DNA of 64,000 nucleotides. It comes from Sipunculus nudus (taxonomy: Eukaryota > Annelida > Sipuncula > Golfingiida > Sipunculidae). Under the pieces are notes generated by a model. It was not told the DNA's origin, searched no databases, and saw only the letters and a program-made list of their open reading frames with translations. Shown piece after piece: positions 1-11,584 of this stretch (positions are counted from its first letter, which is position 1; each line of letters opens with the position of its first letter). Made by a program: the position numbers and the translations under genes. Location: contig CM049316.1 in the NCBI GenBank assembly GCA_026874595.1, positions 17,257,839 to 17,321,838 on the forward strand. The letters are read 5' to 3'.

Positions 1-1045
1 ATGTTTTGTATGATTTATGTCATGCTTCATTTGTTAAGTCTGTTATTTGTTTATCTTTTGTGACTTATTTTCAATTAAAAAAAAAAAAACAAAAAAAAAC
101 TCTCTTTTATAATCGACACCAAAAAAGATACAGTTTTCATGATAAAGTACAAAAGAAAATTTGATTAAAACTTTATAATAATGGTTATTTCATAAAAATG
201 AATGCAATATCGGCTTAATTCGATTATCATTTCATTTTAATTTATAAATATTTAAAATAATAAACTACCACACACATAGTTTGGTCAGGTTACCCATATT
301 CTCCGTGCTACATGGCCAAAATATGCTTTATGCATCATAAGCTCAGTATTTATTTAATGTGTAAGGCTGTTGAACAAAGTATTACCATGGGATTACAAAG
401 TTGATAATATGAACATAATTTAGAAAAGATAAACAAATATCCCTGTTGGGATGCAAACTTGGAATAAAATTGATTTAACCAGATCTTTAAAATGCTTATA
501 AATCTTTAGTGGTATTGAGACCTTTAATTTTGAGATTTGTGTCGCCAGTTATAATTTTTAATCATTGTCCCAATAGTACAACATTGATTTTTAGATCTAC
601 AAATAACATTCACGTAAGTGTTTGCACCTGCAAAAATAGCTCAACACCTTAAAAAAAACGAAAATGTACTTAAGCTTTGAGCGGGATTGACTAAGGTCAC
701 TTATCACACATTTATTCGTGCCGTCGGAGGTCGCTGTCAAAGCTGTGCCCCCGTTTTCTAGAAATCCTGGATCCGCCCCATACAGATGTTCAACCTACTA
801 ACAGCAACACCGCGATCTACAGTCTAGAGTGTCACAACTAAACCAGCCACAAAAAGCATTAGTTATTAATAGACATTCAGGTGACCCTGACTATAGCATG
901 AATCGTGCAAAGCTTTTTACAAGAATATAAACGTATCTACGGAATGTATGCTATTTATTACTGTCGTGAATGCGGTCCAAGATTAACATTACGAACATTA
1001 TTGCACACAAGTACACGCTACTGTTAAGTGACTTAGGTGTCGACT

Positions 1046-1226
1046 ATGGCGGAATCCTCAGATATCGAATTTACCATCAGACAAGTAGAAGCAGAGGATG
1101 TCCCAAAACTAAAGCAGCTTACAGATAAAGAAGGCTGGAATAGCTCCATCGAACATCTGGAGTTTTGTCGCTCTCTGTCCCAGGGAGGTTTCCTGGCGGC
1201 ATTTGGTAATGATGGCCAGATGATCA
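1046..1226 (+). CDS. Exon 1 of YitH-like double-GNAT acetyltransferase
   Basis: This coding exon starts at ATG 1046 and ends after 60 codons plus one base at a GTATGT donor (1227-1232). The peptide opens MAESSDIEFTIRQVEAEDV and ends near FGNDGQMIS. It looks like the first strands of a GNAT acetyl-CoA-dependent N-acetyltransferase domain, including the EGWN...FC segment typical of YitH/HolE-type proteins. The reading frame could open earlier at GTG 1037, but eukaryotic initiation favours the ATG. The phase-1 donor fits the acceptor of the intact exon 2 at 11585, giving a 298-residue protein across a 10.4-kb intron. The same exon occurs at 55393-55573 and in degenerate form at 24281 and 45830. 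The substrate is unknown. An orphan exon left by deletion of its original partner is the alternative. Confidence 0.75.
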
Positions 1227-2600
1227 GTATGTATATTATTTATATATAAAAATAGAATAATCAAATCTTAGATCCAGTCATACATGCGCACTAAACTACG
1301 GCTATGCTGTCCTCTACCATGTCTTGTTATGTCTTGCCCCTTTAAACACCGGTATCCCGATACGGATACATATATGTACCTGGAGATCAGTTAATGACTC
1401 ACTTTTTTTTAATCAAAGATAAAAAAAAGTGTGAATTTGCACCAATCACTTGCACTCAAATGGGAGATGTCCTACATACCAAAATATTACAAACAACACC
1501 CTAAAATGGAATGGTTAGCATTATCTTCAAATAACGCGTTTTATTAGCTCACTGAACAGCTAGTACTGTCATCATAGGTGAACTCACAACGGCCTCTATT
1601 CATCATCACGAGGCATGGGTGGGTGTACTATAAAACGGCCTTTGTATTATAATATTGTCAAAAAATCAGCTACCAGCAATGAAACTTTGGTTATTTATTA
1701 CCCCAAACTGCAATAATTTGTACCTGATAAGTATGTTTTTCAAAACTAAATCAATAGAGAGTAAAATAATCATTAAATAGTAATGACACATAGAACAACA
1801 AAAGAACTGCAATAATTTGTACCTGATAAGTATGTTTTTCAAAACTAAATCAATAGAGAGTAAAATAATCATTAAAATATAATGACACATAGAACAACAA
1901 AAGAAGGAAAATAAGACCCATCATCAAGGCTTTGTCCCTGGACCCTAACAGAAGCCCTAAGGCGGGCCCCTGTCCACCTCTCCTGCTTTTTCAATGTCTG
2001 TAAATTTATCCGGCACCCAAATTTGTTTAGCTATATCCCTGATAACCTTTTATAAAATGAACAATGTATAGAGCGTGTTATCTTGACACTCTTTTAGAGT
2101 ATATTCAGAATGATTCAGTGCCTCTCCGTTTTTTCCCAACATTTTTCGTAATGTCATATGTTGAATAATAATAAAACGTCCATATTTATAATATTTATAA
2201 TAAATCTCCATATTAATTCCGATAAACACCTTAATGCCAGAAATATAACACTATCTTTGCTTGATGATCTTTAATGATCTAAATGGTGTTTATGTTTATT
2301 TGTAATATTGCATGGAATACCTGCGGTAGCGTTATCAACAAGTTTTTTTTTTCATTTAGGAAAGGATAACCAACCTTGCAGTGAAATCAACCTTTTTTGA
2401 TGAATTGAATAAACATATTGTAGTGTTATGAAGGCCTTTCTACCTCCCGAGGGAGTAACCATGTATTCAGTTCATTATATTATATATTCCTGAAAGGCCA
2501 AGAGATAAACCAGATAGGTGTGATCTGATTAAAATTTACTAGATTCACGCAGTACATTACTTGCAAGACCCGATTGAAACAATATTTTTTTTTTTTTGCT
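1227..2600. other. Intronic non-coding sequence with copy-1 tandem duplication
   Basis: I see no gene here. It is the 5' part of the GNAT intron and is conserved in copy 2. At 1708-1905 a 99-bp unit is present twice in tandem; copy 2 has it once, so the extra unit arose after the segmental duplication or was lost from copy 2. Copy 2 also carries about 60 bp after the shared word 'aatattgtc' (near 56005) that is missing here. Confidence 0.8.
1708..1905. repeat. 99-bp tandem duplication
   Basis: Two adjacent near-identical 99-bp units start at 1708 and 1807, differing by a few bases. The homologous site in copy 2 (about 56130) has a single unit, so this difference is younger than the segmental duplication or reflects later loss there. 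Confidence 0.9.
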
Positions 2601-4790
2601 TTTCTATCATTAATGATGCATATAAATGCCAGAAACTTCCATCTCGGGGAAAATCAGACCACAACAACGTACATATGGTGCCAGTGTAGTTACAAAAAAG
2701 TTAAGGTTGTCAAGATTTGGGACGAAGAAATCATGGACAGATAAATGGGATGGATCGCGTGCAAAGACTGGACTGTCTTTTTTATGAAGAGTGTGTGGAG
2801 TTAAATGAACTTGTGGATACAATCACATGCTACATAACGTTTTGTGAAGAACTCTGTGTTGAAAGCAAAGGTAATAAAAATGTTTCCTAACAATAAACCT
2901 TGGGTAACAAAAGATTTGAAACAAAAATAGTTGAAAAGAGAAAGGCTATACATGTATATGACAAAAAAACCAATAACACAAGGAGCTACAGCTTCAACTG
3001 AATTCTAAAGCAAAAATGTGCAAGCAGCAGTACAAACCTTAAGGGGGAACATGACACTTTAAACTACCAATGGAATTTCTTAGATAGTCTGCACATGATA
3101 TCTGCAAGGCATACTTTGTAAAATTATGAAATGAAATCTGGGGGTCAATGTTCTTATTTTTGCAGTACATTAGGTTGAAAATTGACACTTGTGGTGGGTT
3201 TTATATGATATTATAACTAAGGGGGAAGCAAAAGTAACATATTTTAGAAAACTGACCAATGTATTTTTCCTTATATTCTAAATAAACATGCAGAATTAAA
3301 TATAAATCTTATTTATAGACAAAAATGTGTATGTCAATGGGTTAAATTTTAAAATATTAGGCCAAAATATGAAAATTTTGGACATTATTAGTTTAGGAAA
3401 AATCCATAAGGTGGCGCTGGCGGTTTTTAGCCAGAGAGCAAGTCTACACATGAATGGCTTCTGGCGTCAACAATATATGATCAGCTTTTAAAATGCCCAT
3501 ATAAAAAGAAATATAAATATCAGCACTAGAAAACTATGGGTATATACTAAATATCTCTTCAAAATTACACCATCAGTGTCACTTACAATCATATGGTGAT
3601 ATTTATGCTCTTTTTTGTCATCTACTTGCAACTGTCAAAACTGACAGTTGACAAAACTGTCAACAGAGCCGTTGGCATATTCCTGCACTTGAGCCTCTTC
3701 TGGTGATATTCTGGTGAAATTATCTTTGAAAACTTTGATACTATTTGAAAATATAATTAAATAAAGCAGTCACACTGAGCATTCCTACAATAATTGTTCA
3801 TCGTAGTTACTTTTCTCAAATGATGCCCTGAAGCGATGACGTTGTTCATGACAACAAAAGTCACAAACGGCAAAATATGTAGCCTCGTGATAATATAATT
3901 AAACCAGATATTTTTAATTTGCAGTGTCATCAGTAGGGGGCGCCAGTAAAGTGTCATGTTCCCCCTTAACTGGAGGGTATGTTTGATTCACATAAATCCC
4001 GTATTGCATGGCAGCGATTGCAACTAATTTCTGGTTATAACCATGGGAAGTTCTCGGTGCATGTAACTAATAAATCTGCTCTTGTTAAGGAACTTAACAA
4101 TTTCTGAATGAAATATGGATACCTGAATGTAATATGGATAATGATGTTGTGCATAAATTTAGTGCAGTAAGATCTGCATTTTACGGTCTTAACAAGGGAA
4201 GGCCCAGGTGGCATTTCATCAGCAGGTTTTTTTTCGAAAAATTAATGATTGAAAGTACCTCACCAGGAGGATGGAAAACATCAACCGTTATTCCATTGCC
4301 AAAGAAGGGTAAACCAGCTGTTCTAAATGACTACAGACCCGTAGCAATCACTTCGATCGCCATGTAATGTTAAGCAAAAATTGTTCTGAAGAACATCAAG
4401 CAACATGTGGATGTTCACTTGGAGCCTAATCAGTATGATTTGATAAATTTTCTTATCACTTTTATATTCTGTATATAAACACTTAGATAAGTAGAATACA
4501 TATGCTAGAATTCTGTTCATTGACTTTAGTTTTGCGTTGAACACCAATGAACAAAATGTCATGATTTCTCAGTTGCTACAAATCCGTGTACGAGAAAATA
4601 TTTTGGACTTGCTAACGAACCGGAAGCAATGTATACGAGTAGAATATGTAGTTTCTTCCAGCTGTAGTATCAGTACGGATGCCCCACAGTGGTGTTTTCT
4701 GTCACCTGTGCCATTTATCCTGTACACAAGTTCCTTTGTGTCTACCCAGGCAGTATGTGATATTTTTATTTGCGCGGATGACACTGCAGA
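2600..4790 (+). pseudogene. CR1/jockey-like LINE relic, copy 1
   Basis: Broken frames read as a non-LTR retrotransposon from the end of the endonuclease region (KSDHNN-like) through a 'NNKPWVT' linker into reverse transcriptase. Recognisable blocks are LPKKGKPAVLNDYRPVAIT near 4300, a 'FIDFSFALNT' catalytic-block relic near 4520, APQWCFLSPVPFILYT near 4690 and FICADDTA near 4770. The active-site box is shifted toward ADD. Frameshifts and stops separate the blocks, so the element is dead. It is interrupted by the TTAA element at 3043-3965. About 42 bp present in copy 2 (encoding LKLGAIELAPVFK) are missing here. Family placement as CR1/jockey/Rex is from motif memory only. Confidence 0.7.
3039..3969. 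mobile_element. 923-bp TTAA-flanked DNA transposon, non-autonomous
   Basis: The element runs 3043-3965 with a perfect 19-bp terminal inverted repeat, gggggaacatgacacttta, and is bounded by TTAA at 3039-3042 and 3966-3969. The homologous site in the second duplication copy (about 57336) has one uninterrupted TTAA with the same flanks, which proves insertion and target duplication. No transposase is encoded. TTAA duplication is the hallmark of piggyBac-like elements, but Sola-type elements can also use TTAA and the G-rich terminus is not the classic piggyBac CCC, so the superfamily is open. Confidence 0.93.
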
Positions 4791-4799
4791 AAGAAACGG

Positions 4800-6545
4800 A
4801 CATATGCATACCTCGTTAGCAGCAGAAGCGGACCCATTGAGTGTCCAGGGGATCGATCCCCCTTTTCAGATGCAACCTTTTTCATCGTATCAGACCAATT
4901 TTGAGGCCTGGAGCCCTCGCCCCCGCCCACCTCTTTTTCGAAAATGAGGACCTTGTTTTGGGTTTTGTCATTTATCCTCCTAATTGAACCCCTTCTTTTC
5001 GTAAAGCGAGCCAGAGTCTTGTGTTTTTCACACTGACTGACCACACACTTGGGTCAGAGCCTTTGTCAAATGTCAACTCAAACATGCATAAATCCGTCAC
5101 TTAAAGCAGGGTTATTCATATGCACAATAGTCCCTAAATCGGCTTAATTCTGGGCCTGAAGTGCCGACAAAGAAAATCCAGTCTTTGTCGAAGGCACTTT
5201 GGCTGTTTTCGGTGATAGCCTCCGCTCATATAAGAAAACACAAAAATCACCCAAAATGATGTGTATACAAAAATCTATTAATTCTAATATTGGCCATGTC
5301 ACTCGGGAACAATAACCCTTTTAAATGAGGTATGGCACAGTATCATACGCAATGCGGTTTCAGAGAGCATTTCGAACAAAGTGGACAAAATTCCTTTTTT
5401 AAGTGTAAGATATAATTTGTTATCTTGATTTAGCGTAAAGGATTACCATCAGTTTTGAAGGCGCAATACTAAAAAGATGAACATACATTGTCGTATCTGT
5501 ATATAAACTAACTTCGACTAGGATTGAAGGTTAAGCATCGTTCATAATAACCTTTCGGTACTCGAAAGATACGATGTATTTTTGAAAATTTTAGACTTCG
5601 AGCTGTTATTACCTACCCAACATTTTGTAGAGTGTTTCTTTTCACTTTTTGATACTTCTAGGGATTCTTTTTTCTTCCTTAATTCTGTTGGCAATAGATT
5701 TTAATATAGTACTTTTATATTAAATTTATATATCGGTGCTTTCGCATTGTAATCGGCGGCGGAGGCTGTTGCTCACTTAAGTGACGTGTATATTTTATCT
5801 GTAATACTTACGTACCCTATTCCTTGAGATAATCTTTTTTGATTTCAAAATATACACAGGTGGCTGAAAGGTTGTGTTTTTGTTTTATCTGTTCTTGTAT
5901 TTTGGTAGATCTCTAGGATTTAATATAGTTGCTGAAACTTAACAGATATAGTGTTTTAGTGGCATTTACATTTGTTAGCTGCTGTAGTACATATTAGTTA
6001 CAAATACTAAATCGAGTTGTTGATTAGGACTATCGCATTGTTTGGGTACATAGTAATATTTCGTATTAATCAATGTGTGCGCATCCATTGTAGTAAATTA
6101 AATGTTGTGTACCGGGCCGTATCTTTTTATTAAAAATTAACATGCTGATTCAATATTTAAAATATCCATTATATTCAAAACTTATATGCAATATCCTATG
6201 ATATAGTACTAATAGAGTATCGGAAGAGCTATCACATGCCAGAGAATTTGAAAGACTATAAACAGTGTTAATGTCTGGCCGTACAACTGACTAACTAGTG
6301 AGCAAATAGTGAGCGGGCAATCAATTGCCCCCTGGCTCCCATGTAAACAGTTTGCATCCATGTAACTTCTGAGTGGATCACGTAAGACCGTCTCGCTTCA
6401 TGTGACCAGGAGTCCATCAATAACTAGAAATCTGGCTTTATCATTTAATGAAATATTACATATAGAACAGGTTTTGACCGGTAAGTAATGACTAAGATGG
6501 ATAATTTTAAATATTGTGTCCGCATGATAAATTATACTTTATTGC

Positions 6546-6550
<5 letters not shown>
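4800..6550. other. Non-coding part of the duplicated block
   Basis: Short open frames here are not conserved as protein between the two copies and show no recognisable domain. The sequence is well conserved in copy 2 (about 60460-62167). I see no gene. Confidence 0.7.

Positions 6551-6602
<52 letters not shown>
6551..6602. repeat. (AT)n microsatellite
   Basis: An almost pure AT dinucleotide run of about 52 bp. The homologous run in copy 2 (62168-62251) is longer and interrupted by one G. Confidence 0.95.
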
Positions 6603-6607
<5 letters not shown>

Positions 6608-6777
6608 CGTCAGATACAATAGTATTATGCTTTACTGGCTTGTTAAAACAAACACATTAACAAGAAATAATAAAGTAAGATTTTGAATTGAAAAAAAGAC
6701 GTATGACTAAGAATGCTTGACTAGGATATTAGGCCGCAAGTGATATATTTTATCGCCGAACGGCTGACGCGTATGTG

Positions 6778-7008
6778 CTAGCCTGAGTTCTTTTGGTATT
6801 GCCTGAAAGCGACCTTTAGCGAACCCCCGATTTCATTTTTAAACAAATAGTACGCCGGATGACTATAGTCTTCTATAATGTCGTGGCTTTCTTCAACAAT
6901 CGTGTTTGAAATATGGAGTCCAACTGTGGGTAAAGGAACCCAAATGATCCTGTCAGCTTTTCTAACTACCCCGGTCTTCCTCGACAGAGATACTTCCACC
7001 CCATACAA
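6778..7008 (-). pseudogene. Unrecognised minus-strand ORF fragment conserved in both copies
   Basis: A 76-codon open frame on the minus strand starts MYGVEVSLSRKTGVVRKADR and is alignable in copy 2 (62462-62656), where a TAG truncates it after GGSL. I do not recognise a family. It lies between two AT runs just upstream of the Tx1-like LINE and in the opposite orientation to it. It could be an old exon or unrelated transposon sequence. The copy-2 stop argues against current constraint. Confidence 0.3.
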
Positions 7009-7147
7009 TGACTGACAACATCAGAACACCCTGAAATAGATAAAACATTAATAGAATCGGTTGACTTGGCCCAAAATCTTTTAGGTTTCTTAGAAAGAAT
7101 AATAGAAAGATCGCCTGTAGAAGCAACTGTTAGATATTCACCAATGG

Positions 7148-7148
<1 letters not shown>

Positions 7149-7225
<77 letters not shown>
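7149..7225. repeat. (AT)n microsatellite
   Basis: A run of about 77 bp, nearly pure AT with one phase slip. The homologous run in copy 2 (about 62798-62831) is less than half as long. Confidence 0.95.
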
Positions 7226-7227
<2 letters not shown>

Positions 7228-9620
7228 TCCTAAGTAGGTTCCAGAGCCAAAAATAGTTATAAAAGCTTTTAGAAAAACCTGGTAAGGACAAAAGATATAT
7301 AGAATCATGGAGACCAATAAGCTTAATAAATGTTGACTGTAAGGTGTTAAGTAAAATTTTAGTTTCAAGATTACGAAAGGTTTTGCAAAAGTTTGTCCAC
7401 TCAGATCAGATTGCTCTTGTTCCAGGCCGCTATATCGGAAATTCAGTTCGCTTAATCAGTGATATGATGGAATATTGTGATACAGAACAGCAAGAAGCAA
7501 TTCTTTTTGGAGCTGACTTTAAAGCTGCTTTTGACTCAGTAGATCAGGTCTTCATGTTTAGTGTTCTAAAAAAACTAGGCTTTGGCCCAGTGTACATTAA
7601 CTGGATAAAGACTTTGCATAATAACATGAAAAGCTGTGTTATTAACAATGGTTTTACAACACCATACTTTTTGTTGTCTAGGGGTACTAAACAGGGGGAC
7701 CCAATATCCCCATATTTGTTTATATTAGTTTTAGAAGTGTAAACACATCAAGTTCGTATAAATAAAAATATCCAAGGAGTCAATGTTGGTGCATATGAAC
7801 TAAAAATGACATGTTTTGCAGATGACATTACTTTTTTTCATCAGGAACACAGCTTCATTTAAACATTTAATTAGCAACATAAATGTGTTTTCACAATTTT
7901 CTTCCCTGCATGTCAATTATAATAAATCTGAGGCAGCCTAGATAGGTGCAAGTAAGTAAAGTACACTAGATTGGGTTAACTTAACAAAAGGAGCAATTAA
8001 AACTCTTGCCATCTGGCACTCATATGATAAAGATATCGGTAGGAAACTTAATTTTGATAATGTGAGAGAACAATTGAAAAAAATCTTTACTGTGTGGTCT
8101 AGCAGAAATTTAACATTATTTGGAAGGGCAGAAATTTGTAGAACATTAGCTTTATCCAAAGTAATATACGTATGCAATATGCATGTACCACCTCAGTCAT
8201 TCATAGATATTGTTATGTCAATGATGAAACATTTTGTATGGAGAGGAAAAAAAAAAAACAAAGGTCAGATATAGAACACTGCTAGGACCATACCAAAAAG
8301 ATGGTATAAACTTTGTAGACTTAGACAGCAGATTGAAAACTCAAAGAATAATATGGATTAAAAGGTTGATTCTGTGTAATAGTGCTTATGCATGGAAAGC
8401 AGTACCAATGTTTTATCTTGAGAAAATAGGTGGAGTTGCCAATGTATCTTCAAACTTTGAATACCATAGAATACCATCTAAGATACCAGGCTTTTATAAA
8501 CAATGTTTGGAAGATTGGTCACAATTTGTTTCAAAAGATCCAACCATAAAAAATGAGGTAAAACTGCAACCTCTGTGGAACAATAGGTGGATTAAAATGA
8601 ATAAAAAGTCAGTGTATTGCAAACATTTGGACTCGTGTGGAATAAGGCTTGTAAAAGACTTTGTATCAATTGAAGGGAAAATGCTAAAATGGTATGACTT
8701 GATTAAAAAATATCCAGATATTGGAACAGGAGTCTATCTCAAATGGAGATCTGTATTAGCTGCAATACCATGTAACTGGCTAAAATTATTGCGAGACGAG
8801 GATATCAAATCTAATGAAGGTATATCAGAGGAGCATATCATAATTACAACTAAGGGTATTACAAATATACAATCTTTATCTTCTAAATATGTTTATGATC
8901 TGTTGGTGGAAAAAAAAAATTTACTGCACCCTCATCTTTGGTCAAGTTAAGACATACAATACAGGATGATAATATCAACTGGGAGAGTTACTTTGGAGCC
9001 ATCCATAAATCTCATTGGATATGTACTCAAGGGAATTCTTATTTCAAATACTCCATAACTATCTACCAACCAATAGTTTACTTTACAAATGGAAGTTAGT
9101 TGATAGTTACCGATGTTCTTATTGCTTCATAGAATTAGAGACCAAAGAACACATTTTTTAATTATGTTTTGTAACAAACAATCTATATTTTAGAATTGTG
9201 GATTGGATTTAATCAATTGGAGTGATAATGCCACCATTAACCTTGAACAAAGTATTGTTTGGAATGTCTCCAATTAAGAATAACCTTCTAATAAAGCAGG
9301 TGCTCCTAACATTTAAAATGTGTGTATATCAAAGTAGAAAGGAAAATAATCAAAACATAAGCAATTTAGTGCCAGATTTTTTTAGGAGATTGAATTATAT
9401 AGAGAAATTGAATATATAATAGCAAAACAGAAAAATAAGATTACTGCACATTTAGAAAAACTCGGAAAAGTAAGGAAGCATTTTTAACATAGTTTGAATA
9501 ATATCCAGGCAATGTGCTTTGTATATATTTGTATATATTGTATTTGATGTGATTTGTACAATTATGTGTCACATGTGTATTGTATGATTTTTCAGCAATA
9601 AAATTTATAATAAAAAATGT
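7228..9620 (+). pseudogene. Tx1/L1-like LINE ORF2, 5'-truncated and broken (copy 1)
   Basis: The frames read as the reverse transcriptase and C-terminal region of an L1/Tx1-type LINE. Blocks in order are ESWRPISLINVDCKVLSKI (about 7300), GADFKAAFDSV (about 7510), GTKQGDPISPYLFIL (about 7685), the catalytic CFADDITFF (about 7815), the thumb and connection region (8060-8940), and a zinc-knuckle block CSYCFIELETKEHIF (about 9110) as in zf-RVT. Frames continue to about 9419, followed by an A/T-rich 3' tail. A stop replaces Leu after FILVLEV at 7741, a one-base loss follows the ADD box, and another frameshift lies near 8260. The endonuclease half is absent. The RT has no role for the host; its copy in the second duplicon carries different breaks. 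Confidence 0.85.
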
Positions 9621-9714
9621 AGGTTCCAGTGCTTGCAGTATAGTGCTCAGCGGTAAGAAACAATTGACTTTCGTCATGTTTGATATTTTCGATTCTATCC
9701 GTCTATAAATGAGA

Positions 9715-10421
9715 GCCTCCTAACCAAATCCTTAGAATGGGCTAAACAATTCACACCATACAAAAAACGGAAATCGAAGCCATACTTCATTCCAGAAGAT
9801 CCATACTTTTTGACAACCATGGAAAGCTTGGACAAAAATAGGTGCACCAAACCAGTTTGACGTCACTATGGGTGCTTTTGACGGAACCGCAATATGTAAA
9901 CTGGTGGGATTATATATCCTCAGTGACCTAGGAAAAAACTTGAACACCGAAAGCATTGGCCTATACCGCGACGAAGGTCTAGCTGTTTTACGATCAACAT
10001 AAGTTGTGAAGCCGACCGAAAAAGGAAAAAATTTATTAATCTATTCCAGGAAAACGGCCTAAGAATCACAGACCAAACTTATTTGAAATTAGCAAACTTC
10101 CTGGATGTGAATCTTGACCTCCGCACTGGACAAACCAAACCATATAGAAAACCCAACGACAAACCTGTCTACATAAACTGCAAATCAAACCACCCACCAT
10201 CTATTATCAAGAACTTACCGCAGGCATTCGGGAAAAGACTCGCATTATTATCATCAAACAAACAAATATTTGAAGATCCCGCTCCAATATATAATTCAGC
10301 CTTAAAGGGAGCAGGGTACAATGAAGGCGTCCATTACAATGCGGGACACGGCAGTATTGGACAACAAAAAAAAAAGGAAAGAAAAGAGCTAGAAAGATAA
10401 TTAGGTACAACCCATCGTACA
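9715..10421 (+). pseudogene. Penelope-like reverse transcriptase fragment, plus strand
   Basis: The frame shows FDVTMGAFDGTAICKLVG (about 9855), IGLYRDEGLAVL carrying the catalytic Asp (about 9955), FLDVNLDLRTG (about 10100) and SNHPPSIIKNLP (about 10185). This RT type is abundant in cnidarian and molluscan genomes. I assign it to Penelope-like elements because the neighbouring minus-strand piece carries a CNCRVKNTC block like that preceding a GIY-YIG endonuclease. There are several stops, and the second catalytic Asp is Glu (YRDE). It ends abruptly at about 10421, where sequence of the opposite orientation begins. Confidence 0.6.
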
Positions 10422-10880
10422 GCATGTGTTTTTCACCCTACAGTTGCAGCTGTTTCGCTGGTTTCTTGGTTAATTTTTGCAGTGATTTTTTTTTTGTTAT
10501 GGGCTGTTATTTTTTGCATGATATTTCTCATGCTACTGTAACTAATTTTGATTGTATTTTTGTTAAAAATTGTGTATAGTTTGCTATCCTATGGGAAGTG
10601 TTTTTTTATCAGTTTTAAGAATTGCGAGCCGACATTTGTTTTGACAGTCTTGCTGTACGGTTGGTTGTACCAAATCATCTTTCTAACTCTGTTTCTTATC
10701 TTTTTTTGTTGTCCATTATTGCCGTGTCCCGCATGGTAATGGACGCTTTCATTGTAACTTGCTTTCTTTAAGGCTGAATTATAGATTGGAGTGGCATCCC
10801 ACTTCCCATGGGATAGCAAACTATACAAAACTAACAAAGGACTTGTACATAGCTCATCATCTTCAGCCCTGGTTAAGCTC
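10422..10880 (-). pseudogene. Penelope-like fragment, inverted
   Basis: Read on the minus strand, this repeats the last part of the plus-strand fragment (PIYNSALKKASYNESVHYH) and then continues further: WYNQPYSKTVKTNVGSQF, then in other frames SYSSMRNIMQKI and CNCRVKNTC. The two fragments therefore overlap in coding content but point toward each other. Penelope elements are known for partial tandem and inverted copies. Stops and frameshifts make it inactive. Confidence 0.6.
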
Positions 10881-11584
10881 AGAAACAGACCAAAGGACAA
10901 AACAAACGCTAAGCGTGATGTGCTTTAGAGCACTGTCGTGTTCAGAAAATGCTTTTATCAATAATGAATTGCAGTGGCAGCTGAGAGTTGTATAGGCACT
11001 GCAGAGTGATACGACAGGGAAGGCTACGAGTTTATCGGTCTGTGTTTTGGTGATTTCATATGAGAGAGAGATACTTTGTTAAGCCAGTGTTTGGAACAAT
11101 GGGGAGAGGCGCTTGTGTATAGTGTATGACGTGTTAACTACATGAACACAGGAGAACATTCTCTGGACGTTACTTGCGCAACGGTCATGTGACCAGCGGC
11201 TTTAGTGTTCTAAGATACGTTCCGTGTTGTGTTGACACATCGAACCACCAAATTAAACAGGACTCTGTGATTGTGATTATGTATATGAGACTCAACTGTC
11301 TCAATTCCCCCTTAAAAGAACCTTGAAGTAGATTCCTTTGGGTGTGTGAAACATACACACACGCATATATACGTATATATTTATCATCTGGGTCGGGCTA
11401 TTTGATATAGGGGACATTTTACATATATGATTATTCCGTCCTTGTATATAGGATCAGCTTGTTACAATACGTATTAGGAATAACAATGCACTTGACACAA
11501 TAATTTATCTTGTCACATATGTTGTTACTCGCTTGGTCGAAATGGCCAGCTCTATGAAATAATACCAATCTACTTTTGTTCCAG
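10881..11584. other. Non-coding, end of the GNAT intron
   Basis: No gene seen. The last bases, 'ctacttttgttccag', form a good polypyrimidine tract and acceptor for exon 2 at 11585. Confidence 0.6.

Larger units (their letters stand above)
100..8376. repeat. Segmental duplication, copy 1
   Basis: This stretch is repeated in the same orientation at 54434-64000. Similarity starts at the shared words 'actctcttttataatcgaca' and is still running when the window ends, so the right edge of the duplication is not seen. In GNAT exon 1 I count 7 differences in 181 bases. Copy 1 differs from copy 2 by a 923-bp TTAA element, a 99-bp tandem duplication, loss of about 42 bp of LINE sequence near 4230, and loss of about 2.2 kb near 4790-4826. 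The bases before position 100 (A-rich, retroelement-tail-like) do not match the left flank of copy 2. Confidence 0.95.

Noticed and set aside
757-782. hAT-like terminus word (complement of GGGGCGGATCCAGGATTT) in both duplication copies
   Set aside because: It resembles the termini at 46302 and 37801, but no partner end or duplicated octamer was found.
7938-8177. Minus-strand ORFs antisense to the Tx1 LINE (also 63531-63806)
   Set aside because: They are shadows of the reverse transcriptase frame; the sense strand explains the sequence.
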